Below are positions 49,886 to 59,065 of a DNA stretch of 64,000 nucleotides, piece after piece. Within the stretch, counting starts at the first letter, position 1; each line of letters opens with the position of its first letter. The stretch comes from Chrysophaeum taylorii. Its lineage: Eukaryota > Sar > Pelagophyceae > Pelagomonadales > Pelagomonadaceae. A program made the translations under genes and the position numbers. Under the pieces are notes generated by a model. That model ran no database searches and was not told the origin of the DNA. It saw only the letters and a program-made list of their open reading frames with translations. Where the stretch lies: positions 1 through 64,000 of the forward strand of contig JAQMWT010000340.1 of assembly GCA_029834535.1 (NCBI GenBank). The letters are read 5' to 3'.

Positions 49886-52800
49886 ATGGCCTCCTCCTCG
49901 TCGTCGTCGTCGTCGTCGTCCGGTGGTGGTGAGTCGCTGGGGAGCCGGCTCCGGAAGGCGCGGGAGGAGACGGCCGAGAAGCTGCGGGTCGCGTCGGCCA
50001 AGGCGCGGGTGAACGCGGCGGCGTCGCTGAGCGCGGCGAAGAAGACGGGGGCCGAGTTCGCGAAGAAGCTCGAAGAGCCGACGACGGGGGCCGCGCGGCG
50101 GCTGCTCGAGTCGGTGCTCGCCGACTGGGTGGAGGGAGGCGCCGAGGAGGAGGAGGACGACAAGGTTAGGGTGTCTTTGCGCAAGGGTGAGTTGTTGATG
50201 CGCGACGTTCGGCTGAAGAGTCGGTCGTTTTCGTCGCTCGGGCTCGCGGGCGGAACGATCGGCGAGGTGCGGGTCGTGGTGCCGTGGACGCGGCTCGGGA
50301 CGGCCCCGGTGAAGGTGTGGGTGCGCGACGCGAAGGTGTCGTTGTCGGACGCGACGGGGGACGCGGGACCGGCGTCGACGCGACAACTCCTCGACCTCGT
50401 AGACGAGCTCCGAGCGAACGAAAAAAAATCTGGCGGTTCGAAGAAAAGGAGCGGTCGGTTCGCGCGGCGGCTCGCTTTCCGCGCGTTATCTCGCGTCGAG
50501 ATCGAGGCCGAGGCCCTCGCCGTCGATTACTGCGGGGTGACGGTCCGCGTCGAGCGGTTGACGGGCGCGTGGGACGAGCGAGGCGTCGACGGCTTGGAGT
50601 CGAGAGGCCTAGACGTGGCCGGCGTCTTCCACGCGCCGCGCATCGTCGCCGACGCGACCGAGGTGATTGTCGAGGATGCGGTGGTGAACGGCGACCATCT
50701 CCTCGAGGCCCTCGAGACCGTGTGGACGACCTTTGGGGCCGCGCGCCGCCGCTCGGAGCTCAACGGAGACGAACGCCCGTCGCGTCCCGTCGACGAAACG
50801 AACGCGCGCCTCTGGTGGCGGCGCGCCGTCGCGGCGGTGCACCGCGACCGCCACCGTACCCTCCTCAAGTGGCGCGAGGCCGTGGCGCTCGCGCGGCTCC
50901 GTGCCGAGTACGTTGGGCTCGCCGCTGCTGCTGGTGGTCGCGGACCGCGGGTCGCCGAAATCGAAGCGTCGACGCCTCTGCGGGCGTTGCTCGCGTTCCG
51001 GGACGACGAGGAGGGGGAGGACGATCCCCCGAACAAACAACACCCCCCCATTCTTCGTTTCAAGGGCCTCGAGGTGCGGTGGGGTCGCCTGCGGACTGTT
51101 GGGTTCGACGCGGTCGTTTTCGACGGCTCGGCGTTGGTCTTGGCTAACGAAGATAAAAAAATTCGCTTGGAATTCAAACAACCTCTGAGGCTCGAGATAC
51201 TCCGCGAGCTCCATGTCTGTTTGGACGATGCGGAGGTCGCAGCACTCAAGGAGGCCGCGGCCCGCCTCGCGCGCTTCCCGCCCTACACGACGCGGCCGCG
51301 CCCATTCTCGATAATCGTCGATTCTCGCGGGCCTATTACGGCGACGCTCGGCTCGATCGCCACCCTCCGAGCTGCCCGAATCGAGGCGAACACCGTCGCA
51401 GACCTGTGCGTGAGGAGGGGTGATGATGAAATCCGCGTCCCCGAGGCCACCTTGGACTCCCGTCGTCACGTCGTGGCTCCCGAGGTCATCGTCGTCGCGG
51501 CCCGAGGCGCGCGCGCGGTCCTCTCGGACGTCGAGACGGCCGACGGTCTCGTCGTCGTCGCTTCTCGCGGCTGCCTCTCTCTCGACGACGACGACGACGA
51601 CCAAGCAGGAGTCCAAAATCCGGCAGCAGCAGGAGGAAAGTGTCGCGTCGTCGCGACCCGTCTCGAGGCCTCTTGTTTCTTGGATTACGTCAAAGTCGCG
51701 ACCGTCCGCGTGCTGCGGGAGGACGCGGTCGTCCTTTCGGGCACTTCCTTGGAGCTGAGTTATTCTTCTGGCGAAGATGACGCGTCGACAATAATAGAGG
51801 TGGCTCCGACGACCCTCCGAGGTCGCGCCGCCGAGGTCACGAGGTTGTTTTTTGCGGGAGGCGACAACAAATCAAAGGGGACCCGCCGCCGCGGCCGCGA
51901 GAAAGTCGTCGTCGACTGCGCGGCGCTCGACCTCGTCCTCGAAGACGAGACCCCGCTCTCGGACGTCGACCTCGACGCGTCGCCCGAGACGCCGCCTCTT
52001 GCTCTGACGGTGTCGGCCCTTTCGGTCGTCGTCGTCGACCGGGGCGCCGTCGAAGTTTCTGTCGGTTCCCTGCGCGCCGGCGGGACGACGGTTTCTGCGA
52101 GGCTGTTGATCGAGGACCGAGAGACGAATATCCGCGTCGACGAGGCTTCGGCTTACGTCGACGATCCTACTTTGAAACTCGCCGCCGCGGTCGCGAGGGT
52201 CGTCGAGGCTATTTCTGCGGCGATTTCTTCATCTTCGGGCGTCCTCCGCGTCGCGGCACCGCTGATTAAGGTGGCGCGCGGCGACCTTCGCGCCGAGGTG
52301 ACGGGCCTATCCTCGACGCGGCGGCCCGGCAACGAAATCCTAATGGAGGCGCGCGTCGCCCTAAGCCGCAAAGCCCTTCTCCTCGCGCCAACCCGAATTC
52401 GCCTCGAGCGAGGCAACATCCTCCGCGTCGAAGGGCCCGTCAACGCCTACGCGTCGAGGTCGGATTTCGAGGCCCTCGAGGCGACGGCAGCAGCCTTCCG
52501 CGTCCTCGGGTCGGGCAAGGGCTTTGGTGGCTATTCGGCGCAGGTTCGCGGAGCGGTCAGGTTTGTGCTCTGCGAGGGCGGCGACCCCGTAGCGATGCCG
52601 TGCGTCGCCGTCGCGGTCGACGACCCCATTCTCGACGGCCGACCCCAGAAAACGACCCTAACGCTCGGAGTCGCCGACGTCGGCGTCTACGACGCGATGA
52701 CCGAGACCTGGCACTCCGTCCTGGCGAGACCCGTCACGCTCAACGCGCAGCTCGTCGACTTTTCCGATCTCCGGGTGTGCTTGGGCAAGCTCGACCTCGC

Positions 52801-55762
52801 GCTCGACGCGCGCCTCGCCGCGGCCGTCTCGCGTCTACGGCGGCGTCGAAACGAAGACGAAGACAAAGACGTCGAGTCGGCGCCGGCTCGGGTTTTGGTC
52901 CGGAACGCGTGCGGCGCGACACTCGAGGTAGGAGGGGTGTGTTGCCTCGAGCCCGGTGCCGCCGCCGTCCCGAGAGACGTCGAGGTCGGCCCCGAGCGCG
53001 ACGGCGCGCCGTTAGCACCGCTTCGCGTCAACAATAACCTCGCCGTGCCGGTGCCGCGGCGCGTTTTTTCTTCTTCCACAAACCACCGCCGCGACTCCTC
53101 GGTCGAGGTGGGCGGCGGCCTCGCGGCCGAGTACGACGTTTCTCGCGGCGGCGGCGGCGGCGTCGCAATCACGCTGAGGTCGGCGCGCCGCGTGTCGACG
53201 CGGTGCCGCGAGCCCCTCGAGTGCCGGATCGACGGCCGAGAGTCGCGCGAATTCCGAGCGCCGTTCGACGTCCCGCCGACGGTCTCTCCGACCGCGCGAC
53301 TCTCGGTCGCCCGCGGCGACGGCCCTTTCGTCGACTGTTGCGCCGTCGGCGACATCGGAAAGGGACGCGCGGGTCGCGGGGCCGGGCTCTGCTGGTTCCA
53401 CGCGACCGAGGGAGCCTCCGGCGCGTGCGTCGTTTGTCCCGAGCAGCGCCTCGCGAACCGCCTCTGCCGGCGGATCCGGGTCGCGACCGCGAACCGATGG
53501 CCCCGATCGCGCGACGACTATGCTGCGGTCTACGACCTCGCGCCCTCCGAGACCTGCGACCTCTCGTCGTCTTCGAGGTTCTGGTGCCTCCGCGTCGACG
53601 GCTACGACCGCCAATCGGACTGGGTCGACGTCGTCTCGGTGCTCCTCCCCGACGCCCGGCCCGGAGCTGCCCAAGACGAAGCTTCGGCGCCGCGATTTTC
53701 GGTATCGGACACCCTCGTCGCCGAGCTCGCGCGCGCGGCGGAGTCGTCGTCGTCTCCCGACGAGCGCCGCGCCGGCGTCGTCGACCTCGAGCTGCGGTGC
53801 GCCCTCGTCTGCGTCGACCGCGACACGAGCCTCGGCCTCGACTTTCTCGGCAGAACCGAGGCCCTAAACGCCGCCGCTGTGTCCTCCCGTCCCGACGATC
53901 TTCCCCGCGCCAAGATGCTCGACCTCGCGCCCTACGCGTCGCTCGTCGTCGAGGCCACGCGCCTCCGCGAGCGCCGCGAACCCCGGCCGCCGCGGTCGAC
54001 CCCCTTCGTCCCGCTCTCGGACGGCGGCCGCGTCGCCCTCGTCCCCAAGATGGGCTCTCTGGTGGAAATAGGCTACTACGAAAAATTCGTCGGACGCCAG
54101 CGCCACCTCGTCTTCGTGCCGCGCATCGCCATCTCCCATCGCGCGGCTTCGGCGGCGCAATTCGACCTCGTCGCCCGCCAGGCCGGCGACCACGAGCAGC
54201 AGCACCAGCAGATTCTCGCGCGCGCGCGCCACGCCGGCCCGATCGCGCCCTTCTATTGGGCCCGCGCGCGAGCCCCCTTCGCCATCCAGCTCGCGTTCCT
54301 CGCGGGTCGCGACGAGAAATTGTTGAACTGGACGGACCCCATCCCGGCCCGCGCCCTCGAAACAACCTCGACGACGACGACGCTTTTTCTCGAGGGTGCG
54401 TCTTTTTTTTTGGGAAAAGGCGCCAAAATCCGCGTCGACCGGAACTCGGACAGAGCTACGATAGAAGTGGTCGCGTGCGACGCGCCGCCCCGCAAACCCA
54501 AACCTAATTCCTTCCGCCTCTCGCTCCGCGCCCAAGTCGAGAGCCTCCGCGCGAAGTTCGCCGGCCTCGACCTCGACGTGCCGCGCGGCGCGACGCTCGA
54601 CCTCGCGACCTCGCCCGAATCGTCCAAATGCTCCCTCGACCTCAAGGCCCTCCGCCTCGCGGACGCCGTGCGTCGCGCGGTCGCTTTTGCCACGTCCCGT
54701 GGCGACTCCTCTTCCCTCCGCGCGACCTTCCGCGTCAAGACGCCCGACGACGCGCACCGCGGCACCCTTTCCGGCGCCGTCGACCTCGGGAACGCGGCCC
54801 TATCCCTCAGCGAAGCTGCCGTCTGGCGCCTCGTCGACGCCGCGAGAAACGTGAGGGACGCCTGCGACTGGGAGGGGGAGACCGACGACCCCAAGACCTA
54901 CGACGTCGACGTCGTCAGCCTCTCGGCCTTTTCCCTCAGCCCCGCGACGCTCCTCCCCGACGCGGCCGCGCGCCGCCAACTCTCGAAATCCCTCGACCCA
55001 GACGCGACGCTCTCGAAGATCGCCATCGGCTGCCTCGCTGCTTTTCCCAAGCTCTCGATCGAGAACGCCGTCCTCGACTTCGACCGCTGCGAGCTCAGAC
55101 GGGTCTCCGCCCTCGCCATCCCCGAACTCGCCGCGCGCGTCGCCGACGCCTACGCCGCCCAACTCAAGCACCGCTGGTGGTCCCTCGCTTCGAGCCTCAG
55201 CCTCGCCTCGGTTCCTTCTCCTCCTTCTTCTTCTTCTTCCGACTCGGACGCCTACGCCGTTTTCGTCAGAGCCCGAGGACCCCTCGGCCTCGTTATCGCG
55301 TGGCGCGAGGTCGACGGCGCGCCCGCCGTCGCCGACCGCAAGCCCCCCGCATCGCGCGACCTCGACCTCGCCCTCCGCGACGTTTCCGTCGGCGACACCC
55401 TCCTCTCCATCAACGGCGTCCCTGCCGCCGCCCACGCCGCCGAGGACCTCGTCAAAGCGATGCTTAATCGACCTCTCAATCTTCGCTTCTCAAAACGCAA
55501 ACCTCGCCTCGTCGAACTCCTCGTCCCGAAAACCGAACCCTCCCTCGGCTTCACCGTCGAACGCGCCCGCGGACACCTCGTCGTCACCGACGTCCGGACA
55601 CCCTCCGTACTTTCCCGAGCCAACGTCAACCCCGGCGCCCGCCTCCTCGCCCTCAACGGCATCGACCTCCAACACACCCAACTCGACGACCTGACGCACC
55701 TTTGCCGGCGCCTCTCCAACACCGATCGACATCTCCTCCTCGACCTCTCTTCGATTGATTGA
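49886..55762 (+). CDS. VPS13-like bridge lipid-transfer protein with two C-terminal PDZ-like domains
   Basis: 1958 residues, intronless. After a Ser-rich and Ala/Lys-rich start, residues ~70-150 are a chorein-type N-terminus (LLESVLADWVEGG, LMRDVRLKSRSF, GTIGEVRVVVPWTRLGTAPV). A long stretch of alternating beta-strands follows, as in the lipid-carrying groove. Residues ~980-1440 look like the VPS13 adaptor/SHR-binding region (LAPLRVNNNLAVPVPRRVF). The C-terminus has two PDZ-like domains: ~1785-1870 (GPLGLVIAW, VGDTLLSINGVPA) and ~1880-1955 (EPSLGFTVERA, PGARLLALNGIDL). VPS13 proteins move phospholipids between membranes at contact sites. This one is much shorter than the usual 3000 or more residues, and PDZ in place of the ATG2-C/PH end is unusual. 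The family call rests on pattern, not on a search. Confidence 0.75.
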   Translation: MASSSSSSSSSSGGGESLGSRLRKAREETAEKLRVASAKARVNAAASLSAAKKTGAEFAKKLEEPTTGAARRLLESVLADWVEGGAEEEEDDKVRVSLRKGELLMRDVRLKSRSFSSLGLAGGTIGEVRVVVPWTRLGTAPVKVWVRDAKVSLSDATGDAGPASTRQLLDLVDELRANEKKSGGSKKRSGRFARRLAFRALSRVEIEAEALAVDYCGVTVRVERLTGAWDERGVDGLESRGLDVAGVFHAPRIVADATEVIVEDAVVNGDHLLEALETVWTTFGAARRRSELNGDERPSRPVDETNARLWWRRAVAAVHRDRHRTLLKWREAVALARLRAEYVGLAAAAGGRGPRVAEIEASTPLRALLAFRDDEEGEDDPPNKQHPPILRFKGLEVRWGRLRTVGFDAVVFDGSALVLANEDKKIRLEFKQPLRLEILRELHVCLDDAEVAALKEAAARLARFPPYTTRPRPFSIIVDSRGPITATLGSIATLRAARIEANTVADLCVRRGDDEIRVPEATLDSRRHVVAPEVIVVAARGARAVLSDVETADGLVVVASRGCLSLDDDDDDQAGVQNPAAAGGKCRVVATRLEASCFLDYVKVATVRVLREDAVVLSGTSLELSYSSGEDDASTIIEVAPTTLRGRAAEVTRLFFAGGDNKSKGTRRRGREKVVVDCAALDLVLEDETPLSDVDLDASPETPPLALTVSALSVVVVDRGAVEVSVGSLRAGGTTVSARLLIEDRETNIRVDEASAYVDDPTLKLAAAVARVVEAISAAISSSSGVLRVAAPLIKVARGDLRAEVTGLSSTRRPGNEILMEARVALSRKALLLAPTRIRLERGNILRVEGPVNAYASRSDFEALEATAAAFRVLGSGKGFGGYSAQVRGAVRFVLCEGGDPVAMPCVAVAVDDPILDGRPQKTTLTLGVADVGVYDAMTETWHSVLARPVTLNAQLVDFSDLRVCLGKLDLALDARLAAAVSRLRRRRNEDEDKDVESAPARVLVRNACGATLEVGGVCCLEPGAAAVPRDVEVGPERDGAPLAPLRVNNNLAVPVPRRVFSSSTNHRRDSSVEVGGGLAAEYDVSRGGGGGVAITLRSARRVSTRCREPLECRIDGRESREFRAPFDVPPTVSPTARLSVARGDGPFVDCCAVGDIGKGRAGRGAGLCWFHATEGASGACVVCPEQRLANRLCRRIRVATANRWPRSRDDYAAVYDLAPSETCDLSSSSRFWCLRVDGYDRQSDWVDVVSVLLPDARPGAAQDEASAPRFSVSDTLVAELARAAESSSSPDERRAGVVDLELRCALVCVDRDTSLGLDFLGRTEALNAAAVSSRPDDLPRAKMLDLAPYASLVVEATRLRERREPRPPRSTPFVPLSDGGRVALVPKMGSLVEIGYYEKFVGRQRHLVFVPRIAISHRAASAAQFDLVARQAGDHEQQHQQILARARHAGPIAPFYWARARAPFAIQLAFLAGRDEKLLNWTDPIPARALETTSTTTTLFLEGASFFLGKGAKIRVDRNSDRATIEVVACDAPPRKPKPNSFRLSLRAQVESLRAKFAGLDLDVPRGATLDLATSPESSKCSLDLKALRLADAVRRAVAFATSRGDSSSLRATFRVKTPDDAHRGTLSGAVDLGNAALSLSEAAVWRLVDAARNVRDACDWEGETDDPKTYDVDVVSLSAFSLSPATLLPDAAARRQLSKSLDPDATLSKIAIGCLAAFPKLSIENAVLDFDRCELRRVSALAIPELAARVADAYAAQLKHRWWSLASSLSLASVPSPPSSSSSDSDAYAVFVRARGPLGLVIAWREVDGAPAVADRKPPASRDLDLALRDVSVGDTLLSINGVPAAAHAAEDLVKAMLNRPLNLRFSKRKPRLVELLVPKTEPSLGFTVERARGHLVVTDVRTPSVLSRANVNPGARLLALNGIDLQHTQLDDLTHLCRRLSNTDRHLLLDLSSID

Positions 55763-55971
55763 TTCATTGATTCACATCTCTCTCTCAACTAAAAGAAAGT
55801 AGTGGTAATTAATTCATTCATCATTAGAGAACCAAGCCCCCCCCTGTCTTTCTTTCTTTCTTTCTTTCGTCGTTTTGAATTCCAACGGTCACCCGACGGT
55901 CTTCTTTCTTCTTCTTCTCCTCCTTCTTCTTCGGCGAAGAAGGAAGTAGTACGAAAAAAACAACAACAACA
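55763..55971. repeat. Short spacer with (TTTC)n and (CTT)n
   Basis: (TTTC)n at 55847-55868 and CTTCTT tracts to 55935, then an A/C-rich leader AACAACAACAACA before the next ATG. Confidence 0.8.
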
Positions 55972-57651
55972 ATGAGCTTCGATCTCGACAACGCCGGGGA
56001 CGATGGTGGCGTGATGGAGGAGGAGTCGGAGGCAGTGAAGGTGGCGGCGGAGATGGAGGCGATCAAGGAGGCCGGGACCGCGTTGGTGAAGAAGGGCGAG
56101 TGGGAGGCGGCGCTGGCGCAGTACGGCAAGGCCGTCGATTTGGCCAAGAGCAAGGCGGAATTGGTGCTGGGCGACTTTGACGCCGAGCGCCGAGCCGAGC
56201 GGTGCGTGCTGGCGTGCTTGTCGAACATGGCGCTCTGCGCCTTGAAAATTTCCGACTTCGCCAAGGCCAAGGCGTTGTGCGCGGAAGCGCTCGCGCGACA
56301 CTCGAAGACGCGAACGGCCGACCGGTCGGGCCGGGCCAAGGTCCTTTTTCGTCGCGGGCAGGCCTTTTTGGGTCTCGGCGAGTTTCGGGCCGCCGTCGAC
56401 TCGATGTCCGAGGCCATCGACGTCGAGGAGCAGGTCCTCGGTACGACGAACCGCGAGGCCGCGTTGAAGTCGAGCGCCGACGACAAGCAGCGGATCGCGA
56501 CGATTCAGGCGATGAAGCGGGAGCTCCAGAAAGCGCGGCGCGCCGCGAGGGAGGCCGACAAGGCCGCCGTCAAGAAGGGGCACAAGGGGTTCCTCAACGT
56601 CAAGCGGCTCGAGGATCCGAAGATAGACAGACGTCAGGCGGTCGATCGGATTTTGGATAGCATCCTCGAAGGCCTCTGGGGCTCGCACGACGATCGGAAG
56701 GCCTCGTTCGGCGCGATCGTGGACAGGGCGATGGCCAAAGCTCGGACGCTCCGCGAGGAAGCCGAGCTCGACAAGGACGTGGAGAGTCAAGGGTTGGGCG
56801 CGTTCGTCGAGGGCTTCGCCGCCTTTGTTGGCGCCGAAATGAAGGTTGGAAATTCAAAGGCCGAGGACATGTACGAATGGAGCGTGCGGGCCCTGGCGAT
56901 TTACTGGAAACTCCGGGCGTGTGGCGCCGATCTCGATCCCCCTCTCAACCTCGGCCTGGCGGTGGCTCACGAGGCGACGGGTCACGCTCTGATGCGCCAT
57001 ACCATGTGGGCCGACGCCAAGGTCCACCTCCTCAAGTATCTCGAGCTCCAGAGCGAGGCCGGCGAAATACCGGCCTACCACAACCTTCCCGACTCCTTCC
57101 TCCTCCAGCGTGGGATGAGCAAGATGGACGAGACTCACCGCCGCGCGTACCGCTGGAAGCACCGCACTCACACGCGTCGCAGCGCTTTCGACGCCCACGC
57201 GGCCATCGCGGCGATCGGCCGCGAGGAAGACGAGCGCATCGAGTCTCTCAAGTGGGCGCGCAAGTGTTTGGAGATGGCCGCCGACAAGGAAGAGCGCCGC
57301 ACGGCTCACAAAAATCTCCAGTACCTCCTGGGGGTATCGTGGGACGATGGAAACCGCAAGCCCTCGGTCGAAGAAATGGCCGAGTCACAGGCTCACGGCA
57401 AGAAGGCCGCCGACCTCGAGCGCGAGATCGACGACGAGAAGGCTGCCAAGGACAAAGAAAACAAGGAAAATACCAAACCTGCTGACGTACCCGAGAAGGA
57501 CGACCATCAACTCCACCACGTCGGGGACCTTGCCGCCGCCGAAAACGACGACGACCACGACGTTGATGAGCAAGAGGACGAGAACTCTGCGCCCGAGATC
57601 GAGGAGGTGAAGGACGACGACCCCATCCACGGCGACGTCGATTCGGCCTAA
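55972..57651 (+). CDS. TPR-domain protein
   Basis: 559 residues. An acidic N-terminus is followed by three TPR units in residues ~25-155 (EAGTALVKKGEWEAALAQYGKAV, LACLSNMALCALKISDFAKAKALC, AKVLFRRGQAFLGLGEFRAAV), laid out as in TPR co-chaperones of the FKBP52/TTC4/UNC45 kind. A basic helix follows (~175-200), then an all-helical domain (~225-470) I do not recognise, with the QGLGAFVEGFAAFVGAEMK block. The last ~90 residues are Glu/Asp/Lys-rich and disordered. Peptide-binding to HSP70/HSP90 tails is possible but not shown. It is cytosolic or nuclear by lack of targeting signals. Confidence 0.75.
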   Translation: MSFDLDNAGDDGGVMEEESEAVKVAAEMEAIKEAGTALVKKGEWEAALAQYGKAVDLAKSKAELVLGDFDAERRAERCVLACLSNMALCALKISDFAKAKALCAEALARHSKTRTADRSGRAKVLFRRGQAFLGLGEFRAAVDSMSEAIDVEEQVLGTTNREAALKSSADDKQRIATIQAMKRELQKARRAAREADKAAVKKGHKGFLNVKRLEDPKIDRRQAVDRILDSILEGLWGSHDDRKASFGAIVDRAMAKARTLREEAELDKDVESQGLGAFVEGFAAFVGAEMKVGNSKAEDMYEWSVRALAIYWKLRACGADLDPPLNLGLAVAHEATGHALMRHTMWADAKVHLLKYLELQSEAGEIPAYHNLPDSFLLQRGMSKMDETHRRAYRWKHRTHTRRSAFDAHAAIAAIGREEDERIESLKWARKCLEMAADKEERRTAHKNLQYLLGVSWDDGNRKPSVEEMAESQAHGKKAADLEREIDDEKAAKDKENKENTKPADVPEKDDHQLHHVGDLAAAENDDDHDVDEQEDENSAPEIEEVKDDDPIHGDVDSA

Positions 57652-57830
57652 AGTAAATAAGAAATTTTTTCTCTTTTCTACAACACAACTTTATTATTAT
57701 TATTTTTTTTTTTATTTACCCCCCATAACATAACATAACATAACATCATCTTATTTCATTGTGGTTTCCGTTGGCGGTGGTGGAGAGAGCTGGCGAGGTG
57801 GGGGTCTAACCAGCCAGAGAGCCAACCAGA
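57652..57830. other. Spacer with (TAACA)n
   Basis: T-rich 3' region (TTATTATTATT and T10) after the TPR gene, then (ATAAC)n at 57725-57746, then the leader of the RRM gene. Confidence 0.7.
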
Positions 57831-57910
57831 ATGTGTGCGGCGTTGACGACGGAGGAGAAGCTCGAGATGGATCTCGACGAGATCGCCAACGCGCGCAAGG
57901 CGGCGGCGGC

Positions 57911-57989
<79 letters not shown>

Positions 57990-59065
57990 GCAACAACAAC
58001 AAGTCGAAGCGCGGGCGGAGCGACGAGGACGGCGGGGTCGTACGGGTGAGCCGCCGCGTCTACGTCTCAAACTTGCCCTGGTCGACCTCGTGGCAAGACC
58101 TCAAGGACTTTTTTCGCCAAGTGGGCTCGGTGGTCTATGCCAACGTCATGACCGACGACGACACGGGCCGCTCTAAGGGCTGCGGAATCGTCGAGTTCGA
58201 GACCTCGGAGGAGGCCGTCAAAGCTATCGAAACCCTCCACGACGCCGAGCTCGACGGCAGACGCGTCTCCGTGCGCGAAGACCGCGAAGACCGCGACCTC
58301 AAGCAGCAGCAGCAGCAGCAGCAGCAGGTGCAACAGAGCCGCCCCCCCGTTCCGCGCGGCGGCGCCTCGAAGCGCGTTCGCGCGACCGACGGCGTTCCGA
58401 ACGACGCGCCCTCGACGGACGCCCAGCGAAACAGCGGCAAGCGCGTCTTCGTCGGCAACCTTTCCTGGTCCACCTCCTGGCAGGACCTCAAGGACTTTGG
58501 CCGCGGTGCGGGTAACGTCGTCTACGCCTCGGTCATGACCGACGACGACTCGGGTCGCTCCAAGGGCTACGGAATCGTCGAGTACGAGACTTCGGAGGAG
58601 GCCGCCAACGCCATCGAGACCCTCCACGACGCCGAACTCGACGGCCGCAAGGTCACGGTCCGCGAGGACCTCAAAAGCACGAAGCGAGCCGTCGCGAACC
58701 AACCGCAATCGTTCTCGTCTTCCTCCCAGGACGTCGTCCGCGTCGGCCGCCGCGTCTTCGTCGGCAACCTTGCCTGGTCCACCTCCTGGCAGGACCTCAA
58801 GGACTTTGGCCGCAAGGCGGGTAACGTCGTCTACGCCAACGTCATGACCGACGACGACACCGGCCGCTCGAAAGGCTGCGGCATCGTCGAGTTCGAGACC
58901 TCGGAGGAGGCCGTCAACGCCATCGAGACCCTCCACGACGCCGAGCTCGACGGCCGCAAGGTCACGGTCCGCGAAGACCGCGAGGACCGCGACCTCAAGG
59001 CCGCCTCGGCGTCCTCGTCCCGAGGCCAGCGGGCCAAGCGCGTCCGCGCCCAGCGACCCTCGTAG
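57831..59065 (+). CDS. Three-RRM RNA-binding protein; N-terminal frame conflict
   Basis: Three RRM domains at ~58055-58285, 58440-58670 and 58748-58980, each with RNP2 (VYVSNLPW or VFVGNL(S/A)W) and RNP1 (GRSKG(C/Y)GIVEFET). They are nearly identical to one another at the DNA level too, so they arose by recent internal duplication. A (CAG)n codes poly-Gln between RRM1 and RRM2. The frame of the RRMs has no ATG at its 5' end. The only good start, ATG at 57831, reads MCAALTTEEKLEMDLDEIAN (like the short N-terminal motif of ALY/REF-type proteins), runs through a GGCGTC hexanucleotide repeat (57911-57990), and would need one extra base to enter the RRM frame. The G5 run at 57986-57990 is the likely place of a sequencing or real indel; a small intron is the alternative. 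Probably nuclear RNA binding. Confidence 0.8.
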
